Positions 8,324 through 17,036 of a stretch of 64,000 nt of DNA are shown one piece after another. This stretch comes from Prochlorococcus sp. AG-363-B11 (GTDB lineage Bacteria > Cyanobacteriota > Cyanobacteriia > PCC-6307 > Cyanobiaceae). How positions within the stretch are numbered: the first letter of the stretch is position 1; each line of letters starts with the position of its first letter. A model generated the notes under the pieces. The model ran no database searches and was not told where the DNA came from. It worked only from the letters and a program-made list of their open reading frames with translations. The stretch is from the NCBI GenBank assembly GCA_003278425.1, contig QCFE01000007.1, forward strand, positions 1-64,000, written 5' to 3'. Made by a program: the position numbers and the translations under genes.

Positions 8324-9383
8324 GTGGGAGTACCTCCTCAGGGAATACAAAGTTTTCGTGTGGCTGGTCCACAGAAGACATCCAGGCTCTCATACCTTCA
8401 TTCAAAAGTATGTTTTTGGTATAGAACGTTTCAAACTCTGGATCTTCAGCTGCTCTAATTTCTTGGCTAACGAAGTCATATGCCCTTAAGTTAAGAGCAA
8501 GTCCAACGATGCCTATCGCAGCACACCACATACCCATAACAGGTACGAATAGCATTAAGAAGTGAAGGAAACGTTTATTTGAGAAAGCAATACCAAAGAT
8601 CTGACTCCAAAATCTGTTTGCAGTAATCATGGAGTAAGTCTCTTCTTCCTGGGTAGGGTCAAAAGCTCTAAAAGTTGTACTTTGAGTTTTGCCTCCAGTG
8701 TAGATACTTGTGTCTTCATACAGGGTGTTTTGAACTGTAGCCCCGTGAATTGCGCAAAGAAGAGCACCTCCAAGAATCCCAGCAACACCCATCATATGAA
8801 ATGGATTCAAAGTGATGTTGTGGAAGCCTTGAATAAATAAGATGAAACGGAAAATAGCTGCAACACCAAAAGATGGAGCAAAGAAAAAACTGTGTTGCCC
8901 TAATGGGTATATAAGGAAACATGCACAGAAAACAGCTATTACAGCAGAAAAAGCTAAAGCGTTATAAGGCCTAATGCCTACAAGCCTTGCAATTTCAAAC
9001 TGACGCAGCATGAAGCCAATCAGGCTGAATGCACCATGTAGAACGACGAAATTCCATAATCCGCCAAGTTGAAGCCAGCGAACAAGGCTGCCTTGAGCCT
9101 CTGGTCCCCATAGGAACAAAAGACTGTGACCCATGGCATCGCCAGGAGTACTTACAGCAGCAGTAAGGAAATTACATCCTTCTAAATAGGAGCTGGCTAC
9201 ACCGTGGGTGTACCAGGAGGTTACGAAGGTTGTGCCTAAAAACCATCCACCGATAGCCAAATAGGCAGTAGGGAAGAGAAGAAGACCAGACCAACCAACA
9301 AATACGAATCGGTCGCGCTTAAGCCAGTCATCGAGGACGTCAAACCATCCTCTATCTTGGGCGCTACCAACAGCTATCGTCAT
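8307..9383 (-). CDS. psbD: photosystem II D2 protein
   Basis: Reaction-centre protein of photosystem II, partner of D1, which binds P680 chlorophylls, pheophytin and plastoquinone QA. The start at 9383 gives 358 residues beginning [28 protein letters not shown], the standard D2 start; an in-frame ATG at 9437 would add 18 residues without family support. The characteristic [26 protein letters not shown] and C-terminal [11 protein letters not shown] are present. It is the first gene of psbDC, which is expected to be strongly transcribed from the 175-base gap shared with ycf4. Confidence 0.98.
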   Translation of the reverse strand: MTIAVGSAQDRGWFDVLDDWLKRDRFVFVGWSGLLLFPTAYLAIGGWFLGTTFVTSWYTHGVASSYLEGCNFLTAAVSTPGDAMGHSLLFLWGPEAQGSLVRWLQLGGLWNFVVLHGAFSLIGFMLRQFEIARLVGIRPYNALAFSAVIAVFCACFLIYPLGQHSFFFAPSFGVAAIFRFILFIQGFHNITLNPFHMMGVAGILGGALLCAIHGATVQNTLYEDTSIYTGGKTQSTTFRAFDPTQEEETYSMITANRFWSQIFGIAFSNKRFLHFLMLFVPVMGMWCAAIGIVGLALNLRAYDFVSQEIRAAEDPEFETFYTKNILLNEGMRAWMSSVDQPHENFVFPEEVLPRGNAL

Positions 9384-9559
9384 GAGAGCAACGTTGCTGA
9401 ACTTTTGGGATACGCCCGAAACTTTAACAATTACCAAGGCAAGACGGGGGAAATTTTTATCAGATGAAATCCGTTGTTGTATTGCTAATTAAACAAACAA
9501 ATACCTTTTTATGTTTTTTGAGCTTGTTTAATAGACAATACTTTCAGTTGTGACCTGTT

Positions 9560-10141
9560 ATGTCAGCTGATCTTCCGGAGCCCCCAAAGGTTTTTGAATC
9601 TTCCGAAAAATTTCTTGAACAAATTGTTAAAGGTTCAAGGAAAACTTCAAATTATTTAGTAGCTGCAATGTTGACGATCGGTGGAGTTGGTTTTTCACTA
9701 GCCGCATTGTCAAGTTATTTCGGCAAGAATTTTCTTCCTTTTGGCAGTGCTTCAACCTTGATCTTTGTCCCTCAAGGCCTGTTTATGGGTTTCTATGGAC
9801 TGGTTGGAACTTTTATGGCTGCTTATTTATGGGCTTTAGTAAAGGTGGATTATGGCTCAGGTTTTAATCGTTTTGATAAGGAAAAAGGATCCCTAGAGAT
9901 TTCTCGGCAAGGTTATTTTAAGCAGGTTTTAATTGAGGTACCTATTAAAGATATACAAGCAGTGAAACTTGAGATTCGCGAAGGCTTTAACCCTAGAAGA
10001 AGAATTTGCCTAAGGCTTCAAGGAAGGCAAGACCTTCCAATTAGTCAGGTTGGCGGACCTCAGCCTCTACTTGTATTGGAGCAAGAGGGAGCAGAACTAG
10101 CACGTTTCTTAAAAGTTAACCTTGAAGGACTGTCGAATTAG
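9560..10141 (+). CDS. ycf4: photosystem I assembly protein Ycf4
   Basis: Thylakoid membrane scaffold that helps assemble photosystem I. The 193 residues match the family (about 185). Two membrane segments are seen at about residues 34-55 and 68-95, followed by a soluble domain with KVDYGSGFNRFDKEKGSLEISRQGYF, a recognisable Ycf4 block, and PRRRICLRLQGRQDLPIS further on. It is divergent from psbD. A lipoprotein cyclophilin follows 19 bases later on the same strand. Confidence 0.95.
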   Translation: MSADLPEPPKVFESSEKFLEQIVKGSRKTSNYLVAAMLTIGGVGFSLAALSSYFGKNFLPFGSASTLIFVPQGLFMGFYGLVGTFMAAYLWALVKVDYGSGFNRFDKEKGSLEISRQGYFKQVLIEVPIKDIQAVKLEIREGFNPRRRICLRLQGRQDLPISQVGGPQPLLVLEQEGAELARFLKVNLEGLSN

Positions 10142-10160
10142 AAATATATAGCTATAAATA

Positions 10161-10847
10161 ATGAGTTTTTTTGTTAGCAGGAAAATATGGACTTTAATAA
10201 TAATTTTGTTGAGTATTAGCGGTTGTTATAAATCAACAAAAGAAATATCCAGTGATATTTGTCTAACTGTAATAAATATTTCTTGCATTAAGAAAAATAC
10301 AAGGGTTGAAATGAATACTAGTAAGGGCCTGGTTGTTTTAGAAATAGACAGTGAATCTGCTCCCTTAACAGCCTCAAACTTTTTATCAATTGTAAATAGA
10401 GGATTGTATGAAGGAACAATTTTTAATAGGGTTATAAGAAAGCCTTTCCCTTTTATTGTTCAAGGTGGTTATAAAGATTTACAATATAATTTCAACTCTA
10501 ATTTTAAATCTAATGATGAAAGCTATATAAAAAAAGGTAGTGCGCCTTTAGTTAAAATACCATTAGAGATAAAACTTAAAGGAGAGGCTAATCCTAGATA
10601 TAATAAGCTTATTTTAAATTATGATGATTTCAACCGTATTGAGCTTAATCATCTCCGTGGATCCTTAGCAATGGCTAGATCTCAAGTATTGGATTCTGCT
10701 AGTATTCAATTTTATATATCATTAAAAGATCTACCTGAGCTTGACGGAAGATATTCTGTTTTTGGCAGAGTAGTTAATGGTATGAATGTTATTGACTCAT
10801 TAAATGAAGGGGATTTTATTATAAATATGAAAGTAATTAAAAACTAA
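10161..10847 (+). CDS. cyclophilin-type peptidyl-prolyl isomerase, lipoprotein
   Basis: Probable cis-trans prolyl isomerase assisting folding outside the cytoplasm. Residues 1-22 are a lipoprotein signal ending SISG-Cys22, so the protein is likely lipid-anchored facing the periplasm or lumen. The cyclophilin domain begins near residue 54 (NTSKGLVVLEIDSESAPLTASNFLSIVNRGLYEG) and includes FNRVI, FIVQGG, LAMARS and the FGRVVNGMNVIDSL ending. The loop between residues 110 and 165 is longer than in minimal cyclophilins. It probably shares a transcript with ycf4, but there is no evidence that it acts on photosystem I. Confidence 0.88.
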   Translation: MSFFVSRKIWTLIIILLSISGCYKSTKEISSDICLTVINISCIKKNTRVEMNTSKGLVVLEIDSESAPLTASNFLSIVNRGLYEGTIFNRVIRKPFPFIVQGGYKDLQYNFNSNFKSNDESYIKKGSAPLVKIPLEIKLKGEANPRYNKLILNYDDFNRIELNHLRGSLAMARSQVLDSASIQFYISLKDLPELDGRYSVFGRVVNGMNVIDSLNEGDFIINMKVIKN

Positions 10848-10881
10848 ATCATGAGATAGATTGGTGACATTAATTCTAGAA

Positions 10882-11412
10882 CTAAGCTGGAATATTGGCC
10901 TTTATTGAAGATGACTTTAACATTTCAGTATTTACACCGGAAGCTCTTTCTAAGGCAACTTTGCCTGTTCTTGCTATCTCAAGTATTCCAAAAGGCTTTA
11001 AAAGCTTTTCTAGAGCTACAAGTTTTCCTGGGTCTCCTACAACTTCAAGTGTTAGAGCTTCGTATGAAACATCAACTACTTTTGCTCTAAAAACTTGCAC
11101 TAAATCAAGAATACTGGCTCTGTTTTTAGCTGTTGCAGAAACTTTTAAAAGCATTAACTCTCTCTCAACAGCAGGAAGTGTTGTCAGGTCAATAACATTG
11201 AGAACATTTACTAATTTGTCTAATTGTTTTGACATTTGTTGAAGTGCTCTGTCGTCCCCATCAACTACCATTGTTAAACGTGAGATTCCTGGTGCTTCAG
11301 CTGGACCAACGGCAAGGCTGTCGATATTAAAGCCCCTGCGAGCAAATAATCCAGAAATCCGGCTAAGAGCACCTGACTGATCTTCTACTAATACTGAAAG
11401 AGTGTGTTTCAT
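10882..11412 (-). CDS. ilvH: acetolactate synthase small (regulatory) subunit
   Basis: Regulatory subunit of acetohydroxyacid synthase, the first common step of valine, leucine and isoleucine synthesis; its ACT domain binds valine for feedback control. The start [23 protein letters not shown] at 11412 is chosen because that is the family start and because it overlaps the upstream gene by ATGA. An ORF extension of 13 residues further up lies inside that gene. The 176-residue length is normal. The N-terminal ACT domain (to about 75) and the C-terminal domain with [18 protein letters not shown] are clear. Confidence 0.95.
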   Translation of the reverse strand: MKHTLSVLVEDQSGALSRISGLFARRGFNIDSLAVGPAEAPGISRLTMVVDGDDRALQQMSKQLDKLVNVLNVIDLTTLPAVERELMLLKVSATAKNRASILDLVQVFRAKVVDVSYEALTLEVVGDPGKLVALEKLLKPFGILEIARTGKVALERASGVNTEMLKSSSIKANIPA

Positions 11413-12491
11413 TTGTTTTGTATAGATTGTCCCAAATTGCTTTTCAACCAATTTAAAACGTATTGGTTGAACTCGCTTGGGGATTCATCATGAGGACAAT
11501 GACCACTGTTTTCAAATATAAATAATTTTATCCAAGGATATTGATTTGCTAATTTCTTGCCAATGCTAAGTGGAACAAAATTATCTTTTCTTCCCCAAGC
11601 GATAAGAATTGGTGTTTTTATTGGGTTGGTTTCAATTTTTTTTATCAGAAATGGAGCTGTACAAGCTTTCTTACGTGTTGCCATACCTATGCACATTGCT
11701 CTAAGAGCTTTTGCGGCTGAACGTCTTTGGGCAGGTTTAATTATTATTTTAAGAAGCTCTGAATCGTATTTTATTGAAGAATAATAGGCCGATTGAAGAG
11801 CAATCTTTATTAGCCTTGTTTTTAAAATGATTGGAATTAACAGCTCTAAGGGTATTAAATTAAAAAAAATACGAACTAATTTATCTTTTAATACCTTAAG
11901 CCAATTAGGTAAATTTAATTGTAACTGAACTAATGCTGGATCTGGCAAAGGTGCTGCTACTACTGCTCCGACAAGATTTGGATAAAGTGCTTGAGTAGTT
12001 AAAGCAACTAGGCCTCCAAGAGAGTTTCCTATTAGGATTGCATCCCTAGGGCCATTTTTATAAACGATTTCTTCTAAGAATGCGGCTAGTTGGGATGCCC
12101 AGAAACAATTGTCTAATTTCTTAATTTTCCTGGGACCTGGTTGTTCGGATTGACCAAATCCAATTAGATCGACGGCATATACTCTAAACCCTTGATTTGC
12201 AAAATAATCCGCATTAAACCTCCAATGAGAGCTACTTGCTCCAAACCCATGGAGAAAGACTATCGCTCTTTTGCCTTCTCCTCCAAGAACTTTCCAGTAA
12301 CAATAGAATTGGAGCCAGTTCCAGTAATCCCCTTCCCCCCATTTTGCATTAATCTTTGAGGAATTCTTTTTATACCCTTCGGGTTGTTTTGAAGCCAATG
12401 GGAAAGAAATGTTTTTTGTTAAAAGGTAGGTTAAGCAAAAGTAATGATTTTTTGCTTGCTTTTGAATATTCTCATCAAATAATTTGTTCAA
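11409..12491 (-). CDS. alpha/beta-fold hydrolase
   Basis: 360 residues, substrate unknown. The fold is clear: oxyanion HGFGAS near residue 100, nucleophile elbow GNSLGG near 154, acid in WGRKDNFVP and the catalytic His in [10 protein letters not shown] near the C-terminus. Cyanobacterial and plant relatives of this shape include enzymes acting on chlorophyll phytol esters and lipids, so a pigment or lipid substrate is a reasonable guess only. The first ~50 residues are not conserved-looking, and the true start may be further in. It is translationally coupled to ilvH (4-base overlap). Confidence 0.85.
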   Translation of the reverse strand: MNKLFDENIQKQAKNHYFCLTYLLTKNISFPLASKQPEGYKKNSSKINAKWGEGDYWNWLQFYCYWKVLGGEGKRAIVFLHGFGASSSHWRFNADYFANQGFRVYAVDLIGFGQSEQPGPRKIKKLDNCFWASQLAAFLEEIVYKNGPRDAILIGNSLGGLVALTTQALYPNLVGAVVAAPLPDPALVQLQLNLPNWLKVLKDKLVRIFFNLIPLELLIPIILKTRLIKIALQSAYYSSIKYDSELLKIIIKPAQRRSAAKALRAMCIGMATRKKACTAPFLIKKIETNPIKTPILIAWGRKDNFVPLSIGKKLANQYPWIKLFIFENSGHCPHDESPSEFNQYVLNWLKSNLGQSIQNK

Positions 12492-12623
12492 AGAGAATTC
12501 TTTAGGGAATAAAAACGATTAAATTAGAAACACTTGCTGTGAAGGATTTATTGCTATTAGAGCAAATGACTTTGGAATTTATATTATAGGGGTTTAAATT
12601 ATGTGATGATTTAAGACTTTTAA

Positions 12624-12722
12624 ATGGCTTCAGAAATTTTTGGTACAGCTGCAATTTTCTGGGTGTTAATTCCTGCAGGACTTCTTGGTGGGGCGCTTTT
12701 GCTTAAGCTTGGGGGTAAATGA
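12624..12722 (+). CDS. petM: cytochrome b6f complex subunit VII
   Basis: A 32-residue single-span subunit of the cytochrome b6f complex in the thylakoid membrane. The sequence [19 protein letters not shown], then [13 protein letters not shown], matches cyanobacterial PetM in length and pattern. It sits just upstream of ycf39 on the same strand, with a TATTAT-type -10 box about 40 bases before the ATG. Confidence 0.92.
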   Translation: MASEIFGTAAIFWVLIPAGLLGGALLLKLGGK

Positions 12723-12780
12723 TTATTTTCGCGTTTTACATTGCTTACCATTATGCTTCTGAGTGGGAATGTCATCTGGG

Positions 12781-13743
12781 ATGAAGGTTTTAATTATTGG
12801 TGGTACTGGAACACTTGGAAGACAGATAGCTAAAAAAGCTATTGATTCAGGTGTTCAAGTACGGTGCATGGTTAGGAAGCCCCGAAAGGCCTCTTATCTT
12901 CAGGAATGGGGATGCGAGTTAACCCAAGGAGATTTGCTAAACCCAAAAGATATTGAATACGCTTTGACAGGGGTTGATGCTGTTATAGATTCAGCCACGA
13001 GTAGACCTGATGATCCAAGAAGTGTTTATGAAACGGATTGGGAAGGCAAGTTAAATCTTTATAGAGCGTGCGAAGAGGCAGGGGTTAAAAGAGTTGTTTT
13101 TCTTTCATTATTGGCAGCTGAAAAATTCAGAAATGTGCCATTGATGGATATTAAATATTGCACAGAAAGATTGCTGCAAGACTCTTCGCTGGAATTCACT
13201 ATTTTGCAAGGTGTTGCTTTTATGCAAGGTGTAATTGGGCAATTTGCTATTCCAATTTTGGATAGTCAGCCAGTATGGATTAGTGGTAATTCAAGTGAAA
13301 TTGCTTATATGAATACAGAGGATATGGCATCTTTTGTTATTGCAGCGTTGAATAGACCCCAAACTATTAGAGGAACTTATCCAGTAGTTGGACCTAAAGC
13401 TTGGAAAAGTGAGGAAGTGGTAAGTTTGTGCGAGGGCTTTTGTGATAAGAAAGCAAAGATCTTGAGAGTATCACCTACATTGATTGATGTTGCTAAGGCG
13501 TTAGTTTCCTTCTTCCAGTCAAGTTTAAATGTTGCAGAACGTCTTGCTTTCGCTGATGTCAGTGGAAGTGGGGAGAAACTTGATGCACCAATGGAAGAAA
13601 CATATAAGGCTTTCGGCTTAGACCCTTCTTTGACAACAACCTTAGATGCTTACATAAAGGAGTACTACGAGGTAATACTTAAGCGTCTCAGAGAGATGGA
13701 GGCAGATCTGAATAAAGAGCAAAGGAAAAAACTTCCTTTCTAA
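12781..13743 (+). CDS. ycf39: Ycf39, atypical SDR needed for photosystem II assembly
   Basis: NmrA-like NAD(P)-binding protein. In Synechocystis, Ycf39 works with Hlips on the early D1 assembly complex and chlorophyll delivery. The Rossmann motif GGTGTLGRQIAKKA lies at the very N-terminus, followed by VRCMVRKPRKASYLQEWGCELTQGDL and the VKRVVFLSLL segment with no classical catalytic Tyr-Lys pair, as usual for this family. The start at 12781 (MKVLIIGG) is preferred over GTG at 12763, because the extra residues are not part of the family. It follows petM closely. Confidence 0.93.
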   Translation: MKVLIIGGTGTLGRQIAKKAIDSGVQVRCMVRKPRKASYLQEWGCELTQGDLLNPKDIEYALTGVDAVIDSATSRPDDPRSVYETDWEGKLNLYRACEEAGVKRVVFLSLLAAEKFRNVPLMDIKYCTERLLQDSSLEFTILQGVAFMQGVIGQFAIPILDSQPVWISGNSSEIAYMNTEDMASFVIAALNRPQTIRGTYPVVGPKAWKSEEVVSLCEGFCDKKAKILRVSPTLIDVAKALVSFFQSSLNVAERLAFADVSGSGEKLDAPMEETYKAFGLDPSLTTTLDAYIKEYYEVILKRLREMEADLNKEQRKKLPF

Positions 13744-13803
13744 AACCCAATGCTTGAAATCTCGTAGTTTATTTGTACTATTTAACTTGTATGCGTTTTT
13801 CTT

Positions 13804-14019
13804 ATGTCTGCGGTTCAAGTTAAAAATTTAAATAGGCGATTAGAAAATCTTGCTTCAGAGGCTACTAAAGAGCTTGACAAGGTATGTGGGAGCGAACTTT
13901 GGAGAAATGTTGGTTTTGAAGCCTTCGATGGTTTGGATGATTCAGATAGAAGGGCTCTGGCTAATTATTATTTTGGACAATTACAGACAGTTAGAGAATT
14001 ACAAGAAGTCCTGAGCTAG
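13804..14019 (+). CDS. small conserved protein of unknown function (71 aa)
   Basis: Not recognised by name. A soluble, mostly helical protein (NRRLENLASEATKELDKVCG... ALANYYFGQLQTVRELQEVL) with one Cys and a central acidic FDGLDDSDRR turn. It lies between ycf39 and infA on the same strand, with 60-70 base gaps. The composition and tidy start (MSAVQVKNLN) suggest a real gene. Confidence 0.7.
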   Translation: MSAVQVKNLNRRLENLASEATKELDKVCGSELWRNVGFEAFDGLDDSDRRALANYYFGQLQTVRELQEVLS

Positions 14020-14088
14020 TAACGATGATCAATTAAAGCTGGTTTTTGAATATAATTATTATTATCTTTTGAAAGAAGTCTTACCCTA

Positions 14089-14370
14089 ATGATTGAAACA
14101 TCAGGAGTTATAGAAAAAGAGCAAGGGAATGGCTTTTACTTAGTCACGCTTGAACAGCCAGAGGGTCATCAATGCTTGTGTAGAGCAGCCGGAAAACTTA
14201 CTAAGTTTAGGATTAAACTATTGGCAGGGGATAAAGTTCTTGTTGAAATTAGCCCATATGATCTAACTCGAGGAAGAATTACCTATAGAGAAAGAAATGC
14301 AGGAGCCGGGGGAGCAAGGTCAGGAAATAGACCAGGTGGTAATAAGTCGGGAGGCCCTAGGAGAAGGTGA
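14089..14370 (+). CDS. infA: translation initiation factor IF-1, variant with Gly/Arg tail
   Basis: Binds the ribosomal A site during initiation. The OB-fold body (residues 1-68: IETSGVIEKEQGNGFYLVTLEQ ... VLVEISPYDLTRGRITYRER) is a good IF-1. It diverges from the usual MxKEDxIE start, and a 25-residue Gly/Arg/Asn-rich tail follows (GAGGARSGNRPGGNKSGGPRRR), giving 93 instead of about 72 residues. The tail probably adds RNA affinity. Whether this is the only infA or a second copy beside one in a ribosomal-protein operon cannot be told from this window. It converges on trxB. Confidence 0.88.
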   Translation: MIETSGVIEKEQGNGFYLVTLEQPEGHQCLCRAAGKLTKFRIKLLAGDKVLVEISPYDLTRGRITYRERNAGAGGARSGNRPGGNKSGGPRRR

Positions 14371-14390
14371 ATATACCTATTGAGATCGCT

Positions 14391-15755
14391 TTAACTTAAA
14401 AGGTTCATTATTTCCTCCTTGAACTCGCTCCTCTGCCTAATTCCTTTCCATTCAATCTTAAGCTCTTTTTTTAAGAAGATTTGAACAGTTGGAGTTCCAT
14501 TAACACCTGCTTGCTTTGCTATATCCTCCTCTTCATCAATATCGATTTCAACCCCTTGGACATCGCTTTTAAGTTCTTGAATTACTCTCTTAAGCTGGGG
14601 CTTAAGAATATGGCATGGTCCACAATTGGGGGATGTGTAAACAACTAAAATAAGATTCGAGCTCTCATGATAGAGCTTTCTTAATGCATAACTTCCTTTT
14701 TGCCATAAGCTATTAAATTGGAAATTCTCTTCTGATGAAGTAACCAAGTCATCTGGTTTCTGCGTTATTGCTGGTTCTATATTCTTTCTTTCTATTAGGG
14801 ATGAAAGATTTCTTTGCGAAAGCCATCTTTCTGCAGCTAATGCAGCTTTGCAACCGCTACTTGCAGCAGTAATGCCTTGCCTCCACTCGTGATCTGCAAC
14901 ATCACCTGCTGCAAAAACGCCATTAACTGAAGTCTCAGGCCTCCCTGGATCAGTTTTGATATAACCATGACTATTAATTGAAAGCTGGCCTTTAAATAGA
15001 TCAGTATTGGGTGTATGACCAATTGCATAAAAAAGCCCTTTTACTTTGATTGATTCTTTACTGCAAGAGTCAATTTTTTTGACAATTAGTTTTTCAATCC
15101 AGTTGCCACCTTCAACATCAATAAGTTCTGTTTCCCAATGAATAGTAATACGTTTGTTTGCTTCAACACGATCACTCATTGCTTTGCTGGCTTTCAGTTG
15201 ATTAGATCGAACAAGCAAATGAACATGGCTTCCATATTTTGTTAAATAAACGGCTTCTTCACATGCTGAGTCTCCTCCCCCAACTACAGCTAAATCTTCA
15301 TTCCTGAATTGAGGAGTAGCACCATCGCATATTGCGCAGGCACTTATACCATTGCTCCAAAACTTTTTCTCGCTTGGAATACCTAATTTGTTGGCGCTTG
15401 CTCCAGTAGCGATTATTAATGAGTTTGAGGTTATTGTTTGAACTAAGGTCTTAATTTTGAAAGGATGTTGATTTAGGTTAACTTGATCAGCATCTACTTC
15501 TAAAAGCTTTGTGCCCCACCTAATGGCCTGAGTCTTCATTAAATCCATTAAATCAGGGCCAATTATTCCATCAGGAAAACCTGGAAAGTTTTCTACAAAT
15601 GTTGTTGTCATTAATTGACCTCCAGGTATACCCCCTTTTTTAAAGCCTGTTATTAATAATGGCTGAAGATTTGCACGAGCAGCATAAATTGCTGCTGTAT
15701 AACCTGCAGGGCCCGACCCAATTATCACAATGTTTTCTACCGACAACTCTTTCAA
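14391..15755 (-). CDS. trxB: thioredoxin reductase-thioredoxin fusion (NTRC type)
   Basis: A single 454-residue chain holding NADPH-thioredoxin reductase (about 1-320) and a C-terminal thioredoxin (about 355-454), the arrangement called NTRC, which reduces 2-Cys peroxiredoxins and other targets in cyanobacteria and chloroplasts. Seen: FAD-binding GSGPAGYTAAIYAA (13-26), redox CAIC (Cys140, Cys143), NADPH-binding VVGGGDSACEEA, FAD-binding GVFAAGDVAD, and thioredoxin PNCGPCH with Cys378 and Cys381. The thioredoxin site is CGPC as normal, but the preceding Trp is replaced by Asn. It is convergent with infA. Confidence 0.95.
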   Translation of the reverse strand: MKELSVENIVIIGSGPAGYTAAIYAARANLQPLLITGFKKGGIPGGQLMTTTFVENFPGFPDGIIGPDLMDLMKTQAIRWGTKLLEVDADQVNLNQHPFKIKTLVQTITSNSLIIATGASANKLGIPSEKKFWSNGISACAICDGATPQFRNEDLAVVGGGDSACEEAVYLTKYGSHVHLLVRSNQLKASKAMSDRVEANKRITIHWETELIDVEGGNWIEKLIVKKIDSCSKESIKVKGLFYAIGHTPNTDLFKGQLSINSHGYIKTDPGRPETSVNGVFAAGDVADHEWRQGITAASSGCKAALAAERWLSQRNLSSLIERKNIEPAITQKPDDLVTSSEENFQFNSLWQKGSYALRKLYHESSNLILVVYTSPNCGPCHILKPQLKRVIQELKSDVQGVEIDIDEEEDIAKQAGVNGTPTVQIFLKKELKIEWKGIRQRSEFKEEIMNLLS

Positions 15756-15892
15756 GAATTAATAATCTGAATTCATCTTATATGATCCCTTATATAAGTA
15801 ATGAAGTTAATAATAAACTAAAAATCACTTTTACTTAAAACTTGATGCATAGCAATATATCAATAAAATATAAGATCGTAGAATTTACTTTT

Positions 15893-16135
15893 CTACAATT
15901 CTAGTAATTCATCTGTTTCTTTTGCTGAATTTTTTAAGGGAACAAATGAATTTGGAACTTTAAGCAATGTGTCTTCTACATGAGAAGATTTGCTTTCAAG
16001 GCAGATTATCCACTCGCGAAACTCTTGTGTTATTGCATAACTATCTTCATAGCGTTCAATGCTATCTAAAAGTGAAATTCGGCTAGATGCCCAACAAGTT
16101 GCAATGTTGATTCGTCTTTCTAGAGGTTTCTCCAT
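15893..16135 (-). CDS. small hypothetical protein (80 aa)
   Basis: Function unknown. Helical N-terminal half, followed by a disordered, acidic C-terminus. The stretch YAITQEFREWI (residues 33-43) closely resembles YALINEFAEWI in the 66-residue protein at 52197-52397, suggesting a small family with two members in the window. Transcribed toward trxB, 137 bases apart. Confidence 0.6.
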   Translation of the reverse strand: MEKPLERRINIATCWASSRISLLDSIERYEDSYAITQEFREWIICLESKSSHVEDTLLKVPNSFVPLKNSAKETDELLEL

Positions 16136-16338
16136 TTTATTTCCTCGAGACGAGCTTACCTTTGCATAGCAATCTCTCCAATTAGGGTGCTATTTATACA
16201 AGAAGCTGTTTTCTGCACAAACAGAATTAATGTCTTAATAAATTCTTTATATAGTGAACGTTTTTACTGGGGTTTCGGAATCTTAAGAAAAAATATATCT
16301 AGGTTCTATAACACTATTTGATTTAGTGTTTTTTCTTT

Positions 16339-16917
16339 TTAGAGAGATTCACTGTGGTTTAAAAGTAATTTTTTGACTTCGGAGATTCCTTCTAAGGCTG
16401 ACTGCCTTGCAATATCTAAATCTCCTTGAGATCCCTTTAAAAGCTTTTCGACTAAACGATCGAGAAGTTCATTTTCTCTTTTCTCAAGCATGTCCATGAT
16501 TTCTTCTTCGATTATTGACTTGACAGCTTTAGATCTAAGGTGATCTTCTTTGGCTTCATCGAAGGTACCTTGGACAAGCTCTTGAATGAATAATCGATGA
16601 ACTTCACTGCTTCTAAGGAAACTTTCTGTTGCATTGATAATTCCTTCGACCAGAGTTTCATCTGGTTCGGAACTTTTTTCGGCAAGCTTGAATTCCCAAT
16701 CTAAATGCCGTCTTTGCCATCCAGATGCATGCAAACTTGGCATTACTGTCTGAGAATAAGTGTCTACTGACATTTCATAAATTCTTTCAGCAAGACGCTC
16801 ACACCATTCTCTCCCATGAGTTTGAAGATTCTGTTGCATTGCTGTGCGTGGAACAGCATGTCCACCGTGATGGCTATGACATACACCGTCTGGACATTCG
16901 ATTGCTTTTAGGCCCAT
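16339..16917 (-). CDS. conserved hypothetical protein with His/Cys-rich N-terminus
   Basis: 192 residues, no named function. The start carries a metal-binding-looking cluster, Cys8, Cys13, His14, His16, His17, His20 (CPDGVCHSHHGGH), followed by a long helical acidic domain (residues 80-190) with no membrane span. Zinc or iron binding is a guess from the cluster alone. It is divergent from the pnt operon, with a gap of 119 bases, so the two could share control, but I see no operator. Confidence 0.72.
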   Translation of the reverse strand: MGLKAIECPDGVCHSHHGGHAVPRTAMQQNLQTHGREWCERLAERIYEMSVDTYSQTVMPSLHASGWQRRHLDWEFKLAEKSSEPDETLVEGIINATESFLRSSEVHRLFIQELVQGTFDEAKEDHLRSKAVKSIIEEEIMDMLEKRENELLDRLVEKLLKGSQGDLDIARQSALEGISEVKKLLLNHSESL

Positions 16918-17036
16918 ATTTTTCCTAAATATTTAGGTACCACATTCTTAATAGCCATAATCCTTCTTTTGGAAAAGCTTTTTTCAACAAAAATCGTGGT
17001 CTTCAAACCTTTTCAGTCTTACGCTGAATTTGGTAG

